Shown: piece by piece, positions 1 to 8,028 of the stretch
Numbering within the stretch: the first letter of the stretch is position 1
Layout: every line of letters begins with the position of its first letter
From: Rathayibacter sp. Leaf185
GTDB lineage: Bacteria > Actinomycetota > Actinomycetes > Actinomycetales > Microbacteriaceae
Assembly (NCBI RefSeq): GCF_001423885.1
Contig: NZ_LMPP01000001.1
Location: 1,341,543-1,405,542, forward strand
DNA: 64,000 nucleotides
Direction of reading: 5' to 3'
Made by a program: the position numbers and the translations under genes
Notes under the pieces: generated by a model
The model's database searches: none
What the model was told of the DNA's origin: nothing
What the model saw: the letters and a program-made list of their open reading frames with translations, nothing else

Positions 1-448
1 CGCGGGCGAGGATGTCGACGGGTCCGATCGCGGTCATGTATTCGCGGCGGACGAGAGTGTGGCCTTCGCCGAGCAGATCGATCTGCTCGGCGAGCAGTCG
101 CTGCAGATGAGCCTCCACTCCGTCTTTCACGAGACCCGGATCGATACCGAGTTCGTGCGCCGAATCGTGCAGGACTTCGTGGATCGAGACCACGAGTGCA
201 TCGCCGGTCTTCTTGTGCGCGACCGTCCACTGCTCGAGGACTCCCGCCTCCCTCGCCTCGTCGTCGGGCAGGCCGGTCGTGAGGGTGCACGGCGGGCTCA
301 TCCAGTTGAGCGGCTTGTACGAGCCGCCGTCGGAGTGCACGAGGACGCTGCCGTCGGCCTTGACCAGCAGCAGACGGGTGGCGAGGGGGAGGTGGGCGCT
401 GAGGCGGCCGGTGTAGTCGACCGAGCAGCGCGCGATGACGAGACGCAC
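1..448 (-). CDS. nucS: Endonuclease NucS (partial, 3' end outside window)
   Basis: Mismatch-specific endonuclease of the non-canonical, MutS/MutL-independent mismatch repair of actinobacteria; it cuts both strands at certain mismatches and works with the DNA sliding clamp. About 149 residues are visible, against roughly 230 in the family. The start is GTG at 448; the protein opens [16 protein letters not shown], followed by [15 protein letters not shown] and [11 protein letters not shown], all typical of the NucS N-terminal DNA-binding domain. The last visible residues, [14 protein letters not shown], begin the RecB-like nuclease domain; the Asp of GPVD is a predicted metal ligand. A TATCCT -10-like hexamer at 455-460 (read on the minus strand) lies 6 nt before the start, so the transcript may be leaderless. 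The clamp-binding C-terminus cannot be checked. Confidence 0.93.
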   Translation of the reverse strand, partial: MRLVIARCSVDYTGRLSAHLPLATRLLLVKADGSVLVHSDGGSYKPLNWMSPPCTLTTGLPDDEAREAGVLEQWTVAHKKTGDALVVSIHEVLHDSAHELGIDPGLVKDGVEAHLQRLLAEQIDLLGEGHTLVRREYMTAIGPVDILAR

Positions 449-469
449 CCGTCGAGGATAGACGCCGCG

Positions 470-1348
470 TCAGTCCGAGTCGGGTGCTGAGCGGCGACGG
501 CCGATCGGCGGCACGGCCGGCGCGGTCATCAGGGAGGCGCGGAGGGCGACCGCGAACTCCGCCGGCGACTCGACCCACGGGTAGTGCCCGCACGCCTCGA
601 TGGCGGCGAGACTGCCGAGCGGGAACAGGGCGGCGAGCTCTGCGAGCGGCTCGAAGCCGGCCAGCGCGTCGTCCTCGCCGCCGACGACCACGACGGGGCA
701 GGCGACCCGGCTCAGTGCGCCGCGCAGCGCCTCCGCATCGATCGGGGCCGAGAAGGCCGCGAACGCCTCCGGAGACCACTGCGCCGCGCTCTCGTGGGCG
801 CGAGCGCGTTCATCCCAGGTCGACCAGCCGAGGGGAGCGGCGCGCCGGACCTGCGCGAGGCGGCGGAGCGGATCCTGCTCGTGCGGGTAGGCCGCGGCCG
901 CCGCGATCACGACGTCGAACCACTCCTCGCCGCGACGGCGGTGCGCGAGGGCGGCGCGGTCGTCGCCGTGGAGGCCGAGCCAGGCGGTGCCCGGAGCGAT
1001 CAGGAGCAGGTGCTCGAGACGTCCGGGCGCACGCGCGGCGTAGACCAGAGCGGTGCGGCATCCGGCCGAGTGGGCGACCAGGTCGAGGGCGTCGACGCCG
1101 AGGTGGAGTCGGAGGTCCTCGAGATCGTCGGCGAGGTCGACGAACGAGCGAGCGGGGACCGAGGCCGACCCGCCGACCCCGCGGGGATGCAGCACGAGGA
1201 TCCGGCGGGTGCCCGCGATCGAGTCGAAGCAGTCGAGGTAGTCGGGGTGCCGCCCGGGCCCGCCGGGAACGGCGACGAGAGCCGGCCCGCCGGCCGCACC
1301 GAGCTCGTCGACGTGGATCACCGCTCCATCACGCGCTGCGAATCGCAC
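470..1348 (-). CDS. Alpha/beta hydrolase
   Basis: A 292-residue alpha/beta-fold hydrolase, probably cytoplasmic (no signal peptide or membrane segment). The nucleophile elbow is HSAGC near residue 93 (Ser nucleophile). An Asp candidate lies in GGEDDALAG and the His in CGHYPWVESP near the C-terminus, so the triad looks complete. The N-terminal PGGPGRHPDYLDCFD resembles the HGGPG oxyanion region of proline iminopeptidase-like members. The start is GTG at 1348 with a strong GGAGGGGG on the coding strand just upstream. It lies on the same strand as nucS but separated from it. The substrate cannot be deduced; esterase, epoxide hydrolase or peptidase activity are all possible. Confidence 0.85.
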   Translation of the reverse strand: MRFAARDGAVIHVDELGAAGGPALVAVPGGPGRHPDYLDCFDSIAGTRRILVLHPRGVGGSASVPARSFVDLADDLEDLRLHLGVDALDLVAHSAGCRTALVYAARAPGRLEHLLLIAPGTAWLGLHGDDRAALAHRRRGEEWFDVVIAAAAAYPHEQDPLRRLAQVRRAAPLGWSTWDERARAHESAAQWSPEAFAAFSAPIDAEALRGALSRVACPVVVVGGEDDALAGFEPLAELAALFPLGSLAAIEACGHYPWVESPAEFAVALRASLMTAPAVPPIGRRRSAPDSD

Positions 1349-1413
1349 TGCAGCCCCCTCCGCCGTGCTCAGGAGCCTATTCGCGTCGGCTCGGCGGTGG
1401 GTGGGTGCACCTC

Positions 1414-1505
1414 CGGCTCGTGGAATCGTGGTCGGCTCGCGGGAATCGCCGCATTCTGCGAGCCGAACGTGATTCTGCGAGCCGAACGGTCGTCTGCGAG
1501 CGTGG
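1414..1505. repeat. Inverted 19-bp-unit array, family E (copy 1)
   Basis: Two forward units begin CGGCTCG at 1414 and 1433, 19 bp apart. They are followed by inverted units TTCTGCGAGCCG whose GAGCCG cores start at 1460 and 1479, with a degenerate third at 1498, again every 19 bp. The same arrangement recurs at 34297-34373. The array ends 11 bp from the stop of the adjacent SDR gene on the minus strand, so it may act as a terminator or 3'-end structure. Confidence 0.75.
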
Positions 1506-1515
1506 GGGGCGGGCG

Positions 1516-2328
1516 TCAGGCCATGCGGATGACGTTGCCGGTCACGCGCCGGCCGGCGGGCGAGACGAGGAAGGAGGCGAGGTCGGCGACCTCGTCGGGG
1601 CGGGCGACGTCGAAGAAGCGGTCGTCGGCGTCGACGGCGGTGCGGACGTCGTCGGTCACCCAGCCGGTGTCGGTGACGGGCGGGTGCAGGGCGTTCGCGG
1701 TGACGCCGAGCGGGCCGAGCTCGAGCGAGGCCGAGATCGTGTAGTCGACGAGGGCGGCCTTCGCGGCGCCGTACGAGACCTCGCCGGGGAAGCCCCGCTC
1801 GCCTCCGGAGGTCAGTGACACGATGCGCCCGCCGTGGGCGCCGCGGCGCTCGAAGCGCTCGGCGAACTCGGCGATCAGCAGGGCGCCCGCGCGGGCGTCG
1901 ACCGAGAACTGGCGGTCGAAGGTGTCGGCGGTGAGCCGGCGCTGCGGCCGGCCCATCCAGTCGGCGTCGCGGGCGCGGAAGGTGTCGATCAGGGAGGCGG
2001 TGGCGTTGTGGACGAGCACGTCGACGGGGCCGAGCGACTCCTCCGCGGCGTCGAAGAGCAGGGCGGCGGAGGCGGCGTCGCGGAGGTCGGCCGACACGGC
2101 CCGTGCGCGACCACCGGCGGCGCGGATCCGCTCGGCGACCTGCTCGCCGTCGGTCCGGTGCGCGACGCGCTGGCGCTCGGGCTCGTACTCGGGGATCTCC
2201 TCGGCGAGGTAGGCCACGAGCACGGCGAGCCCGTCGGTCGCCAGGCGCTCGGCGATCGCGGCGCCGATGCCGTGGTTGGCGCCGGTGACGAGGGCGACGC
2301 GGCAGGGCTCGAGGCCGGGCCCGCTCAT
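1516..2328 (-). CDS. SDR family oxidoreductase
   Basis: A 270-residue classical short-chain dehydrogenase/reductase. The NAD(P) motif TGANHGIG is at about residues 15-22, VLVHNATA replaces the NAG motif, and the catalytic Ser and YxxxK are in SLTSGGE and SYGAAK. A long insertion after the second strand (EEIPEYEPERQRV) is unusual for the core family. The C-terminal FLVSPAGRRVTGNVIRMA is the usual SDR end. Its start overlaps the stop of the upstream MFS gene (ATGA at 2325-2328), so the two are translationally coupled and probably controlled by the divergent LacI regulator. The substrate is unknown; a sugar or polyol is plausible given the regulator. Confidence 0.88.
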   Translation of the reverse strand: MSGPGLEPCRVALVTGANHGIGAAIAERLATDGLAVLVAYLAEEIPEYEPERQRVAHRTDGEQVAERIRAAGGRARAVSADLRDAASAALLFDAAEESLGPVDVLVHNATASLIDTFRARDADWMGRPQRRLTADTFDRQFSVDARAGALLIAEFAERFERRGAHGGRIVSLTSGGERGFPGEVSYGAAKAALVDYTISASLELGPLGVTANALHPPVTDTGWVTDDVRTAVDADDRFFDVARPDEVADLASFLVSPAGRRVTGNVIRMA

Positions 2329-3542
2329 GCGGACACCGCCTCGCGGCGGCTGCGCGCGGCGGGCGACGCGAGCCCCGCCACGACGACGAGCGCGAGCACC
2401 AGGAACAGCGCGTTGAGGATGCCGAAGTGCTCGCCGAGGAACCCGAGCGCGGGGGGCCCGACGAGGAAGGCGACGTAGCCGAGCGTCGCGACGGCGCTGA
2501 CCCGTGCGGCCGAGTGCGGCCCCTCCGCTGCCGCCGACATGCCGACCGGGAAGCCGAGCGAGCAGCCCAGACCCCAGGCGACGGCTCCGACGATGACGAG
2601 GGCGTCGATCGGCGCGAGGATGAAGAGCAGGATGCCGACGACGGCGAGGACCGCGGAGCCGCGCAGCACGGGCACGCGGCCGAAACGGTCGAGCACGGGG
2701 CCGCCGATCACCCGGCCCACGGTCATCGCGCCGACGAAGACGCCGAACACGATGGCGGCGGAGGTCATGTCGGCCCCGTGGCCGTCGACCATCGCGAGGG
2801 TCAGCCAGTCGTTCGCCGACCCCTCCGCGAACGCCATGCCGAGCATGATCAGGCCGATGAAGACGAGGCGGGTGTCGCGCCAGACGCCGATCGAGTCGGC
2901 GACGCGCTCTCGCACCGGGGCCTTGACGGCGGTCGCCGCGTCGACATCGCGGACCGGGACGAAGCGGATCGCGACGAACGCGGTCGCCACGACCACGGCC
3001 GCGATCACGACGAGGTGCACGGCGACCGGCACAGCGAGGGCGGAGGCGGCGGCGCCGAGGAGCGCGCCCAGCACCGTCCCGAGGCTGAAGAAGGCGTGGA
3101 ACAGGGGCAGCAGTGTCTTGCCGAAGGCGGCCTCGTTCGCGGCGCCCTCGACGTTCATCATCACGTCGACCGCGCCGTTGCCGAAGCCGAGCAGCGCCAT
3201 GCCGGCGAAGGCGATCGGGAGTGCGCCGAGGGAGTCGGCGGCGACGCCGAGGATCGCGAGTCCGGAGGCGCAGATCGTGAGGCCCGCGACCATGCCGTGG
3301 CGGGCGCCGACCAGCGACATGATCGTGGTCGACAGGGTGAGGCCGATGATCGCACCGATCGACATCGCGAGGATCAGCAGCCCGACGCCGGCCGTCGACA
3401 GCTCGAGATCGTCGCGGATGGCGGGCGTGCGCGAGACCCAGGTCGCGATCGAGACGCCGCTCAGCACGAAGATCGTGAAGACGGCGTTGCGCCAGGAGAC
3501 CAGCTGGGAGCGGGTGAGGGCGGGGGATGCGGCGGTGGTCAT
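2325..3542 (-). CDS. MFS transporter
   Basis: A 405-residue major facilitator with about 12 hydrophobic segments, resembling the fucose-permease-like branch (opening MTTAASPALTRSQLVSWRNAVF, with SWVSRTPAIRD and GFGNGAVDVMMN conserved regions). The frame stays open further upstream, but ATG at 3542 is preferred because a longer product would run through the operator palindrome at 3603-3628. It is the first gene of a coupled pair with the SDR and is divergent from the LacI-type gene. The substrate is probably a small sugar or sugar derivative; this is inference from context only. Confidence 0.88.
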   Translation of the reverse strand: MTTAASPALTRSQLVSWRNAVFTIFVLSGVSIATWVSRTPAIRDDLELSTAGVGLLILAMSIGAIIGLTLSTTIMSLVGARHGMVAGLTICASGLAILGVAADSLGALPIAFAGMALLGFGNGAVDVMMNVEGAANEAAFGKTLLPLFHAFFSLGTVLGALLGAAASALAVPVAVHLVVIAAVVVATAFVAIRFVPVRDVDAATAVKAPVRERVADSIGVWRDTRLVFIGLIMLGMAFAEGSANDWLTLAMVDGHGADMTSAAIVFGVFVGAMTVGRVIGGPVLDRFGRVPVLRGSAVLAVVGILLFILAPIDALVIVGAVAWGLGCSLGFPVGMSAAAEGPHSAARVSAVATLGYVAFLVGPPALGFLGEHFGILNALFLVLALVVVAGLASPAARSRREAVSA

Positions 3543-3602
3543 GACGGGGATTCCTGGAGCGGGCCGGGTCCGGTTCGTCCGGACCCCGCGGAACGGGGTT
3601 GG

Positions 3603-3628
3603 CCGCTGTCGAATCGATTCGACAGCGG
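3603..3628. promoter_or_regulatory. 26-bp perfect palindrome, predicted LacI-family operator
   Basis: Perfect inverted repeat with half-site CCGCTGTCGAATC and no spacer; the centre is ATCGAT. LacI-family operators are typically symmetric with a central CpG, as here. It lies 61 bp from the MFS start and 72 bp from the divergent LacI-type start, well placed to regulate both directions. Confidence 0.85.
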
Positions 3629-3692
3629 GTCGGTCTAAGCTATCCGGAACCCCCCGGCCGGTCAAGGAGCCGCGGGTCGCCTACCCGTCGAG

Positions 3693-3737
3693 GAGCACCG
3701 TGGAGTCGAGCACCGTGGAGTCGAGCACCGTGGAGTC
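3693..3737 (+). repeat. Three perfect 15-bp tandem repeats carrying in-frame GTG starts
   Basis: The unit GAGCACCGTGGAGTC is repeated three times without mismatch. Each copy holds a GTG (3700, 3715, 3730) in frame with the LacI-type regulator and encodes an STVES-like N-terminal repeat. Only the first GTG has a close purine-rich site (AGGAG at 3691-3695). A unit gain or loss would change the N-terminal length without a frameshift. Confidence 0.85.
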
Positions 3738-4800
3738 GTCGACCGCGGGGTCGCCGAAGCCCCGCGTCGCACGCCCGACGCTCGCGAGCGTCGCCGCCCA
3801 CGCCGGAGTCTCGGCGTCGACCGCGTCGCTCGTCTTCAGCGGGGCCGGACCGGTGTCGGCGGCCACCAAGGAGCGGGTGCTGGCGGCGGCGGCCGAGCTC
3901 GACTACGGAGGACCGGATCCGCGGGCGCGCTCGCTCCGCAAGGGCAGCTCGGGCATCGTGGGAGTCGTCGTCGATGAGCGGCTGCTGCACGCGTTCCGCG
4001 ACCCGATCAAGATCGCGATGCTCGACGGCATCGCCGACGTCCTCGGAGCGGCGGGCGCGGGCATCCTGCTGCTGACCGAGACCGAGGACGGCGCGGGCCT
4101 GCTCGCGACCGCGCCGGTGGACGCGATGATCCTGGTCGGCTGCAGCCCCTCGGTCGACGACTCGCTGGCGATCCTGCGGAGGCGCGGGGTGCCGGTCGTC
4201 GTGGTCGAGGGCTTCTCGGAGCTCGGCGCGGTGGTGGTCTCGCTCGACAACCGCGAGGCGAGTCGCACCCTCGCCGAGCACGTGCGGGAGCTGGGGCACG
4301 AGCGCGTCGCCTCCGTCGCCCTCCCGTTCGCGAAGGACCGCCGTCGCGGCCCGATCCCGGAGGACTGGCGCTCGAGCTCGAGCATCACGGCGGTCGATCG
4401 TCTGGCGGGCGTGCTCGACGTCTTCGCCGACGTCGAGGCGGTGGCCGTCGCGGCGAGCACGGTCGACGAGGGCGTCGCAGCGGGGCGCGCGCTGCTCGAT
4501 GTCGCGGAGCCGCCCACCGCGGTGATCGCGCAGAGCGACATGCTCGCGGCGGGCGTCATCCTCGCCGCCGAGCAGCTCGGACTCCGGGTGCCGGCCGACG
4601 TCTCAGTGCTCGGCTTCGACGGAGTCCAGGTGCCCGGGCTCGCGGCCGAGTACGACCTGACGACGATGGTGCAGCCGGCCGTCGACAAGGGTCGCGCCGC
4701 GGCACGCGCGGTGGTGGCGATGCTCGCGGGCGAGCCAGCTGACGAGGTCTGCTTCAGCGCGGTGTTCCACCGCGGGAGCACGAGCGCGCCGCCTCGCTGA
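3700..4800 (+). CDS. LacI family transcriptional regulator
   Basis: 366 residues from GTG at 3700. The N-terminal helix-turn-helix reads RPTLASVAAHAGVSAST near residue 25, with a diverged hinge helix (RARSLRKGSSG), followed by a periplasmic-binding-protein-like effector domain (IVGVVVDERLLHAF through SVLGFDGVQVPG). The residues before the HTH come from three copies of a 15-bp repeat, so the true start is uncertain among GTG codons at 3700, 3715 and 3730. It is divergent from the MFS-SDR operon, with a perfect palindrome between them, so autoregulation and control of that operon are likely. The inducer is unknown. Confidence 0.9.
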   Translation: MESSTVESSTVESSTAGSPKPRVARPTLASVAAHAGVSASTASLVFSGAGPVSAATKERVLAAAAELDYGGPDPRARSLRKGSSGIVGVVVDERLLHAFRDPIKIAMLDGIADVLGAAGAGILLLTETEDGAGLLATAPVDAMILVGCSPSVDDSLAILRRRGVPVVVVEGFSELGAVVVSLDNREASRTLAEHVRELGHERVASVALPFAKDRRRGPIPEDWRSSSSITAVDRLAGVLDVFADVEAVAVAASTVDEGVAAGRALLDVAEPPTAVIAQSDMLAAGVILAAEQLGLRVPADVSVLGFDGVQVPGLAAEYDLTTMVQPAVDKGRAAARAVVAMLAGEPADEVCFSAVFHRGSTSAPPR

Positions 4801-4853
4801 CGGCTCGACCGGACGCTTCCCGGGCTTCGTCGCGCGCGTTGCGCCCGGTTCGG

Positions 4854-5115
4854 GTCCGTTCGTGCAGAATGCGCGCCGTGAGTGGACGCGCGCGGGGTCT
4901 TGCGGGGCGTCCGACCCCCATGCGCGTCCGTTCGCGTGCGGTGCCGGTTGCGGGAGGGCCCTCGAGTGGACGCGTGCTGGGGTCTGCGCACGCCGTGCGA
5001 CCCGATAGGCGTCTGTTCGTGTGCGGTGCGGGTGCGTGGACCCTCGAGCGGACGCGTGTCGGGTCCTGCGGGGGGCTGTCCGACTCGATGTGCGTCCCTT
5101 CGCGGGCGAGCCTCG
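4854..5115. repeat. Degenerate tandem repeat, about 83-bp period
   Basis: Roughly three imperfect copies. The shared GTGGACGCG-like start occurs at 4882, 4966 and 5048 (steps of 84 and 82 bp), followed in each by a GGGTC-rich segment, a CGTCCGTTCG/CGTCTGTTCG segment and a CCCTCGA end. Because the steps are not all multiples of three and no frame looks protein-like, I treat it as non-coding. It lies in the 667-bp gene-free stretch between two convergent genes. Confidence 0.6.
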
Positions 5116-5246
5116 CTCGGGAGGCGGTGGCCGGGGCCCCGGGCGCCACGTCCTGGCTCGGTCCGAGCCGCCTCCGTGCGATTCGCAGGAGATGGCGCCC
5201 CGCCTGGCTGGATCACGCGGAACGATCCCGGATTCCGCCGCACCGG

Positions 5247-5381
5247 CCTGCAGACCGCACGTCCTCCTGCAGATCGCACCTCGATGCCCGGGGTCGGTGC
5301 GGTCTGCAGGTGTTCGCGTCTCCCGCGGCAGGAACAAGCGGAGAAACAGCCGATCTCGCCGCGGGCTCCTGCACATCGCAC
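5247..5381. repeat. Inverted 19-bp-unit array, family A (copy 1)
   Basis: CTGCAG-centred units: CCTGCAGACCGCAC at 5247 and CCTGCAGATCGCAC at 5266 (19 bp apart), an opposite GTGCGGTCTGCAGG at 5297, and another reverse-type unit with one change at 5368. It lies between convergent genes (LacI-type and MATE). The same units occur at 28958-29179, 46321-46424 and 61802-61944. Confidence 0.75.
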
Positions 5382-5420
5382 GCCTGCTGCCGGCGGTCGA
5401 GCGCTGCCAGGCCGGTCGAG

Positions 5421-5441
5421 TTGTCCACAGGCTTGTCCACA
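5421..5441 (+). other. Two DnaA-box-like sequences
   Basis: Two exact copies of TTGTCCACA start at 5421 and 5433, 12 bp apart and in the same orientation. This is a common form of the DnaA box in GC-rich actinobacteria. They lie just beyond the 3' end of the MATE gene. No dnaA, dnaN or AT-rich unwinding region is nearby, so this is not an origin; a DnaA-titrating or regulatory site is possible. Confidence 0.5.
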
Positions 5442-5467
5442 GCCTGTTCGAAACTCTGTTCGAGGGG

Positions 5468-6772
5468 TCAGCGGAGCCAGGCGTCGCTGCGGACGCGGAG
5501 TCCGAGCGTGAGTGCGCGGGCGCCCAGGTAGCCCAGCGCGAAGGCGATCCAGAGGGCCAGGAGGCGCCATTCCGCGGGCGCGGCGGGCGCGAGAAGGGCC
5601 AGAGGAGTGAAGATCGCGAGGTTCACCAGGCCGCTCAGAGCGAGGTAGCGGCCGTCTCCCGCGCCGATCAGGACGCCGTCGAGAACGAACACGTAGCCTC
5701 CGAGCGGTGCCGTGAGGCCGACGATCGCGAGGACAGCGGGCAGCAGGCGGAGCACCTCCGGATCGCTCGAGAAGACGTACGGCAGGTAACCGCTCGACAG
5801 GGTTACGAGTGCTCCGAGTGCGATTCCCGAGCCGATTCCCCAGGTCACACACCGTTTCGTGACCGCGCGCGCCTCCGCTCGGGCACCGGCACCGAGGAGT
5901 CGGCCGAGCAGGGCCTGCGCGGCGATCGCCACCGCATCGAGCGCGAAGGCGACCGTCGAGAAGACGGTCATCGCGACCTGGAACGCACCGAGCTCCTCCG
6001 CCCCGAGCGCCGATGCGACGGCGACCGCGAGCAGGATCGCCGCCCGCAGGCTCGCCGTGCGCAGCAGCATCCAGCCACCCGATCCGGCGGAGGAGCGGAG
6101 CCCCGCGAGGTGGGGTCGGAGCGGCGCGCGGACCCGCCGGGCGAGCCGCACGGCGACTCCCGCGTAGGCCGCGAACATCGCCCACTGGGCCACCACCGTC
6201 CCCAGAGCCGACCCGGTTATCCCCAGGCCGACGGGGTAGATCAGCACCGCGTTGAGGGCCGCGTTGAGCGCGAATCCGCCCGCCGCGATGACCAGCGGAG
6301 TGCGGGTGTCCTGGAAGCCGCGGAGGAGTCCGGTGAGGGCGAAGACGCCCAGCATCGCGGGGATGCCCGCCATGCTGACCGAGAGGTAGCGGACACCGGC
6401 GTCCGCCACCGCCGGCTCCGCGCCGAAGAGGCCGATCAGCACCGGGCTGAGGATCGCGCCGGCCACGGCGATCGCGGCGCCGAGGGCGAGGGCGAGCCAG
6501 CCGCCGTCGATCCCGGCAGCCACCGCGCGGCGCTCGTCGCCCTCGCCGAGCGCGCGGCCGACGCGGGGCGTCGTGCTGTAGGCGAGGAACACCATCAGGC
6601 CGACGATCGTCTGGAGCACCGCGCCGCCGAGGGCGAGGCCCGCGAGCGGCACCGCGCCGAGGTGGCCGACGAGGGCGGAGTCGGTGAGCAGGAAGAGCGG
6701 CTCGGCGATCAGCGAGCCGAGCGCGGGCACGGCGAGCCGCAGGATGCTGCGGTCGAGGGTGCGGGTGCTCAC
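5468..6772 (-). CDS. MATE family efflux transporter (DinF-like)
   Basis: 434-residue multidrug and toxic compound extrusion transporter of the inner membrane with about 12 helices arranged as two similar halves. The opening RSILRLAVPALGSLIAEPLFLLTDSALVGHLG matches the first MATE helix region, and GLLRGFQDTRTPL and DGVLIGAGDGRYLA are the equivalent loops of each half. The start is GTG at 6772. It exports organic cations or other toxic compounds using ion gradients; the specific substrate is unknown. It stands alone, convergent with the LacI-type gene, with DnaA-box-like sequences directly beyond its stop. Confidence 0.9.
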   Translation of the reverse strand: MSTRTLDRSILRLAVPALGSLIAEPLFLLTDSALVGHLGAVPLAGLALGGAVLQTIVGLMVFLAYSTTPRVGRALGEGDERRAVAAGIDGGWLALALGAAIAVAGAILSPVLIGLFGAEPAVADAGVRYLSVSMAGIPAMLGVFALTGLLRGFQDTRTPLVIAAGGFALNAALNAVLIYPVGLGITGSALGTVVAQWAMFAAYAGVAVRLARRVRAPLRPHLAGLRSSAGSGGWMLLRTASLRAAILLAVAVASALGAEELGAFQVAMTVFSTVAFALDAVAIAAQALLGRLLGAGARAEARAVTKRCVTWGIGSGIALGALVTLSSGYLPYVFSSDPEVLRLLPAVLAIVGLTAPLGGYVFVLDGVLIGAGDGRYLALSGLVNLAIFTPLALLAPAAPAEWRLLALWIAFALGYLGARALTLGLRVRSDAWLR

Positions 6773-6833
6773 CGCTCGACGCTAGCGGGCCCGGCGCCGT
6801 CGTCGGGCGACGTCGGACCGTCGACCGCGCCCT

Positions 6834-7244
6834 CTACTCCGGGTCGCCTCGACGCTCGGGGGTCCCCTCGCCGCGCGGAGCGACCGCCGCCAGCCACTGG
6901 CGCACGAGCGGGGTCAGCAGGTGCGGATCCTCGTCGTGGTCGAGGGTGCGCACGGCCCGGTCGGGGGCGCGCCAGTCGAGACGCGGGTCCTCGAGGACCG
7001 GGGCGACGGAGTCGGCGCGTGCCGCGACTCCGCGGTGCAGGATCACCTCGACGCGGTCGCCCGGCCGCAGGCGCAGGGTCACCAGGTGCTCGCCGAGCGC
7101 GTAGCTCGGCGCGTTCCACTTGACCGACTCGACGAGGCGGTCGTCGGCGGCGAGCACCGCCTCCCGCGCCCCCTCGATCTGCTCGCGTCGGGGGTGCGCC
7201 ATCGCGTCGACGTGAGCGGTCGCGGAGGCGTCGAGTCGGGTCAT
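6834..7244 (-). CDS. DUF1801 domain-containing protein
   Basis: 136 residues from ATG at 7244. The conserved pattern VESVKWNAPSYALGEHLVTLRLRPGDRVEVILHRG is that of the DUF1801/YdhG-like fold, a small alpha-beta protein of unknown biochemical role. No membrane segment or signal. It is divergent from the membrane-protein gene at 7324, so the two share a 79-bp promoter region. A start six codons further upstream is possible but lacks a better ribosome site. Confidence 0.8.
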   Translation of the reverse strand: MTRLDASATAHVDAMAHPRREQIEGAREAVLAADDRLVESVKWNAPSYALGEHLVTLRLRPGDRVEVILHRGVAARADSVAPVLEDPRLDWRAPDRAVRTLDHDEDPHLLTPLVRQWLAAVAPRGEGTPERRGDPE

Positions 7245-7311
7245 GCGGACACCGTCGCACACCGCGGGCGTCGTTCGCCCGCTGTTCGTCTCGGACGGGG
7301 AGGCGCGTGCC

Positions 7312-7317
7312 TAGCCT
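7312..7317 (+). promoter_or_regulatory. -10 element (TAGCCT) of the 7324 gene
   Basis: TAGCCT lies 6 nt before the ATG at 7324, too close for a full leader, suggesting a leaderless or very short-leader transcript. Similar hexamers sit 6-7 nt before several starts in this window (10384, 34416, 47564). Confidence 0.5.
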
Positions 7318-7323
7318 GGAGGC

Positions 7324-7998
7324 ATGACGAGCGCCTCCGTCCGACCCCTCTCGCGGTGGAGGACCGTGCTCGGGGCGGCCGTGCTCGTGCTGGCCTCGGC
7401 CGTGCTGCAGGCGCTCGCCGCCGTCGAGCGCTGGGTCGTCGCGGCCGACGGCTGGACGCGGGAGGACCGCACGATCGAGGACCACCTCTTCGACTACGCG
7501 TTCCCCGCCGATCCGTGGGAGAACGTCGGAGCCGCGGCACAGCTCCACGGGATCGGCACGATCCTGCTGGCGCTCGGAGTCCTCGCCGCCGGTCGAGCGC
7601 TCACGCCGCCGGGCCGCGTCGGCGGACTGCTGGTGATCCTCATCGCGGCATCGTTCGGGCTTCTGGGCCTGCACGCCCTCGTCTCGGGCGTGATCGATGC
7701 GCCGTCGCCGCTGCAGAACGTAGGGATTCAGCTGGTGCTGGGCCTCGTCTCGGCCGTCGCCCTCGTCGCGCTGGCGCTGCTGTGGGCGACCGTGTCGTGG
7801 GCGGCGGCGGTGGCGGCCGTGCTCCTGCTCGGAGCGACGCTGCCGGGCTACCTGTTCGCGGCGTTCGCGATCGCTCCGATGGTCATGGGCTACCAGTCGT
7901 ACGACACGACGCCGTGGACGGAGGGGGTGGTCGCCGCCTCGACGGCCGTGGCCGGGCTGCTGCTGCTCGTCGCGGCGGGCGGTCGCGCCGTCCGCTGA
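7324..7998 (+). CDS. Hypothetical multi-pass membrane protein
   Basis: 224 residues with about six hydrophobic helices: one N-terminal (TVLGAAVLVLASAVLQALAA), then a polar loop with acidic residues (DGWTREDRTIEDHLFDYAF), then five closely spaced helices and a short Arg tail. I do not recognise a family. No catalytic motif is visible. It is transcribed away from the DUF1801 gene and convergent with the BASS/ACR3 permease; a family D repeat unit lies 6 bp beyond its stop. Confidence 0.75.
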   Translation: MTSASVRPLSRWRTVLGAAVLVLASAVLQALAAVERWVVAADGWTREDRTIEDHLFDYAFPADPWENVGAAAQLHGIGTILLALGVLAAGRALTPPGRVGGLLVILIAASFGLLGLHALVSGVIDAPSPLQNVGIQLVLGLVSAVALVALALLWATVSWAAAVAAVLLLGATLPGYLFAAFAIAPMVMGYQSYDTTPWTEGVVAASTAVAGLLLLVAAGGRAVR

Positions 7999-8003
7999 GC
8001 GCG

Positions 8004-8022
8004 CGAGGGAACCGCTTCTCGC
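8004..8022. repeat. Single family D 19-bp unit
   Basis: CGAGGGAACCGCTTCTCGC, one unit of the family also found as longer hairpins at 37472-37538 and 54351-54418. It fills the 30-bp gap between two convergent stop codons. Confidence 0.55.
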
Positions 8023-8028
8023 CGGCGG

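Noticed and set aside
4603-5376. Possible Arg-rich protein in the gene-free region
   Set aside because: Biased low-complexity translation over degenerate repeats whose step is not a multiple of three.
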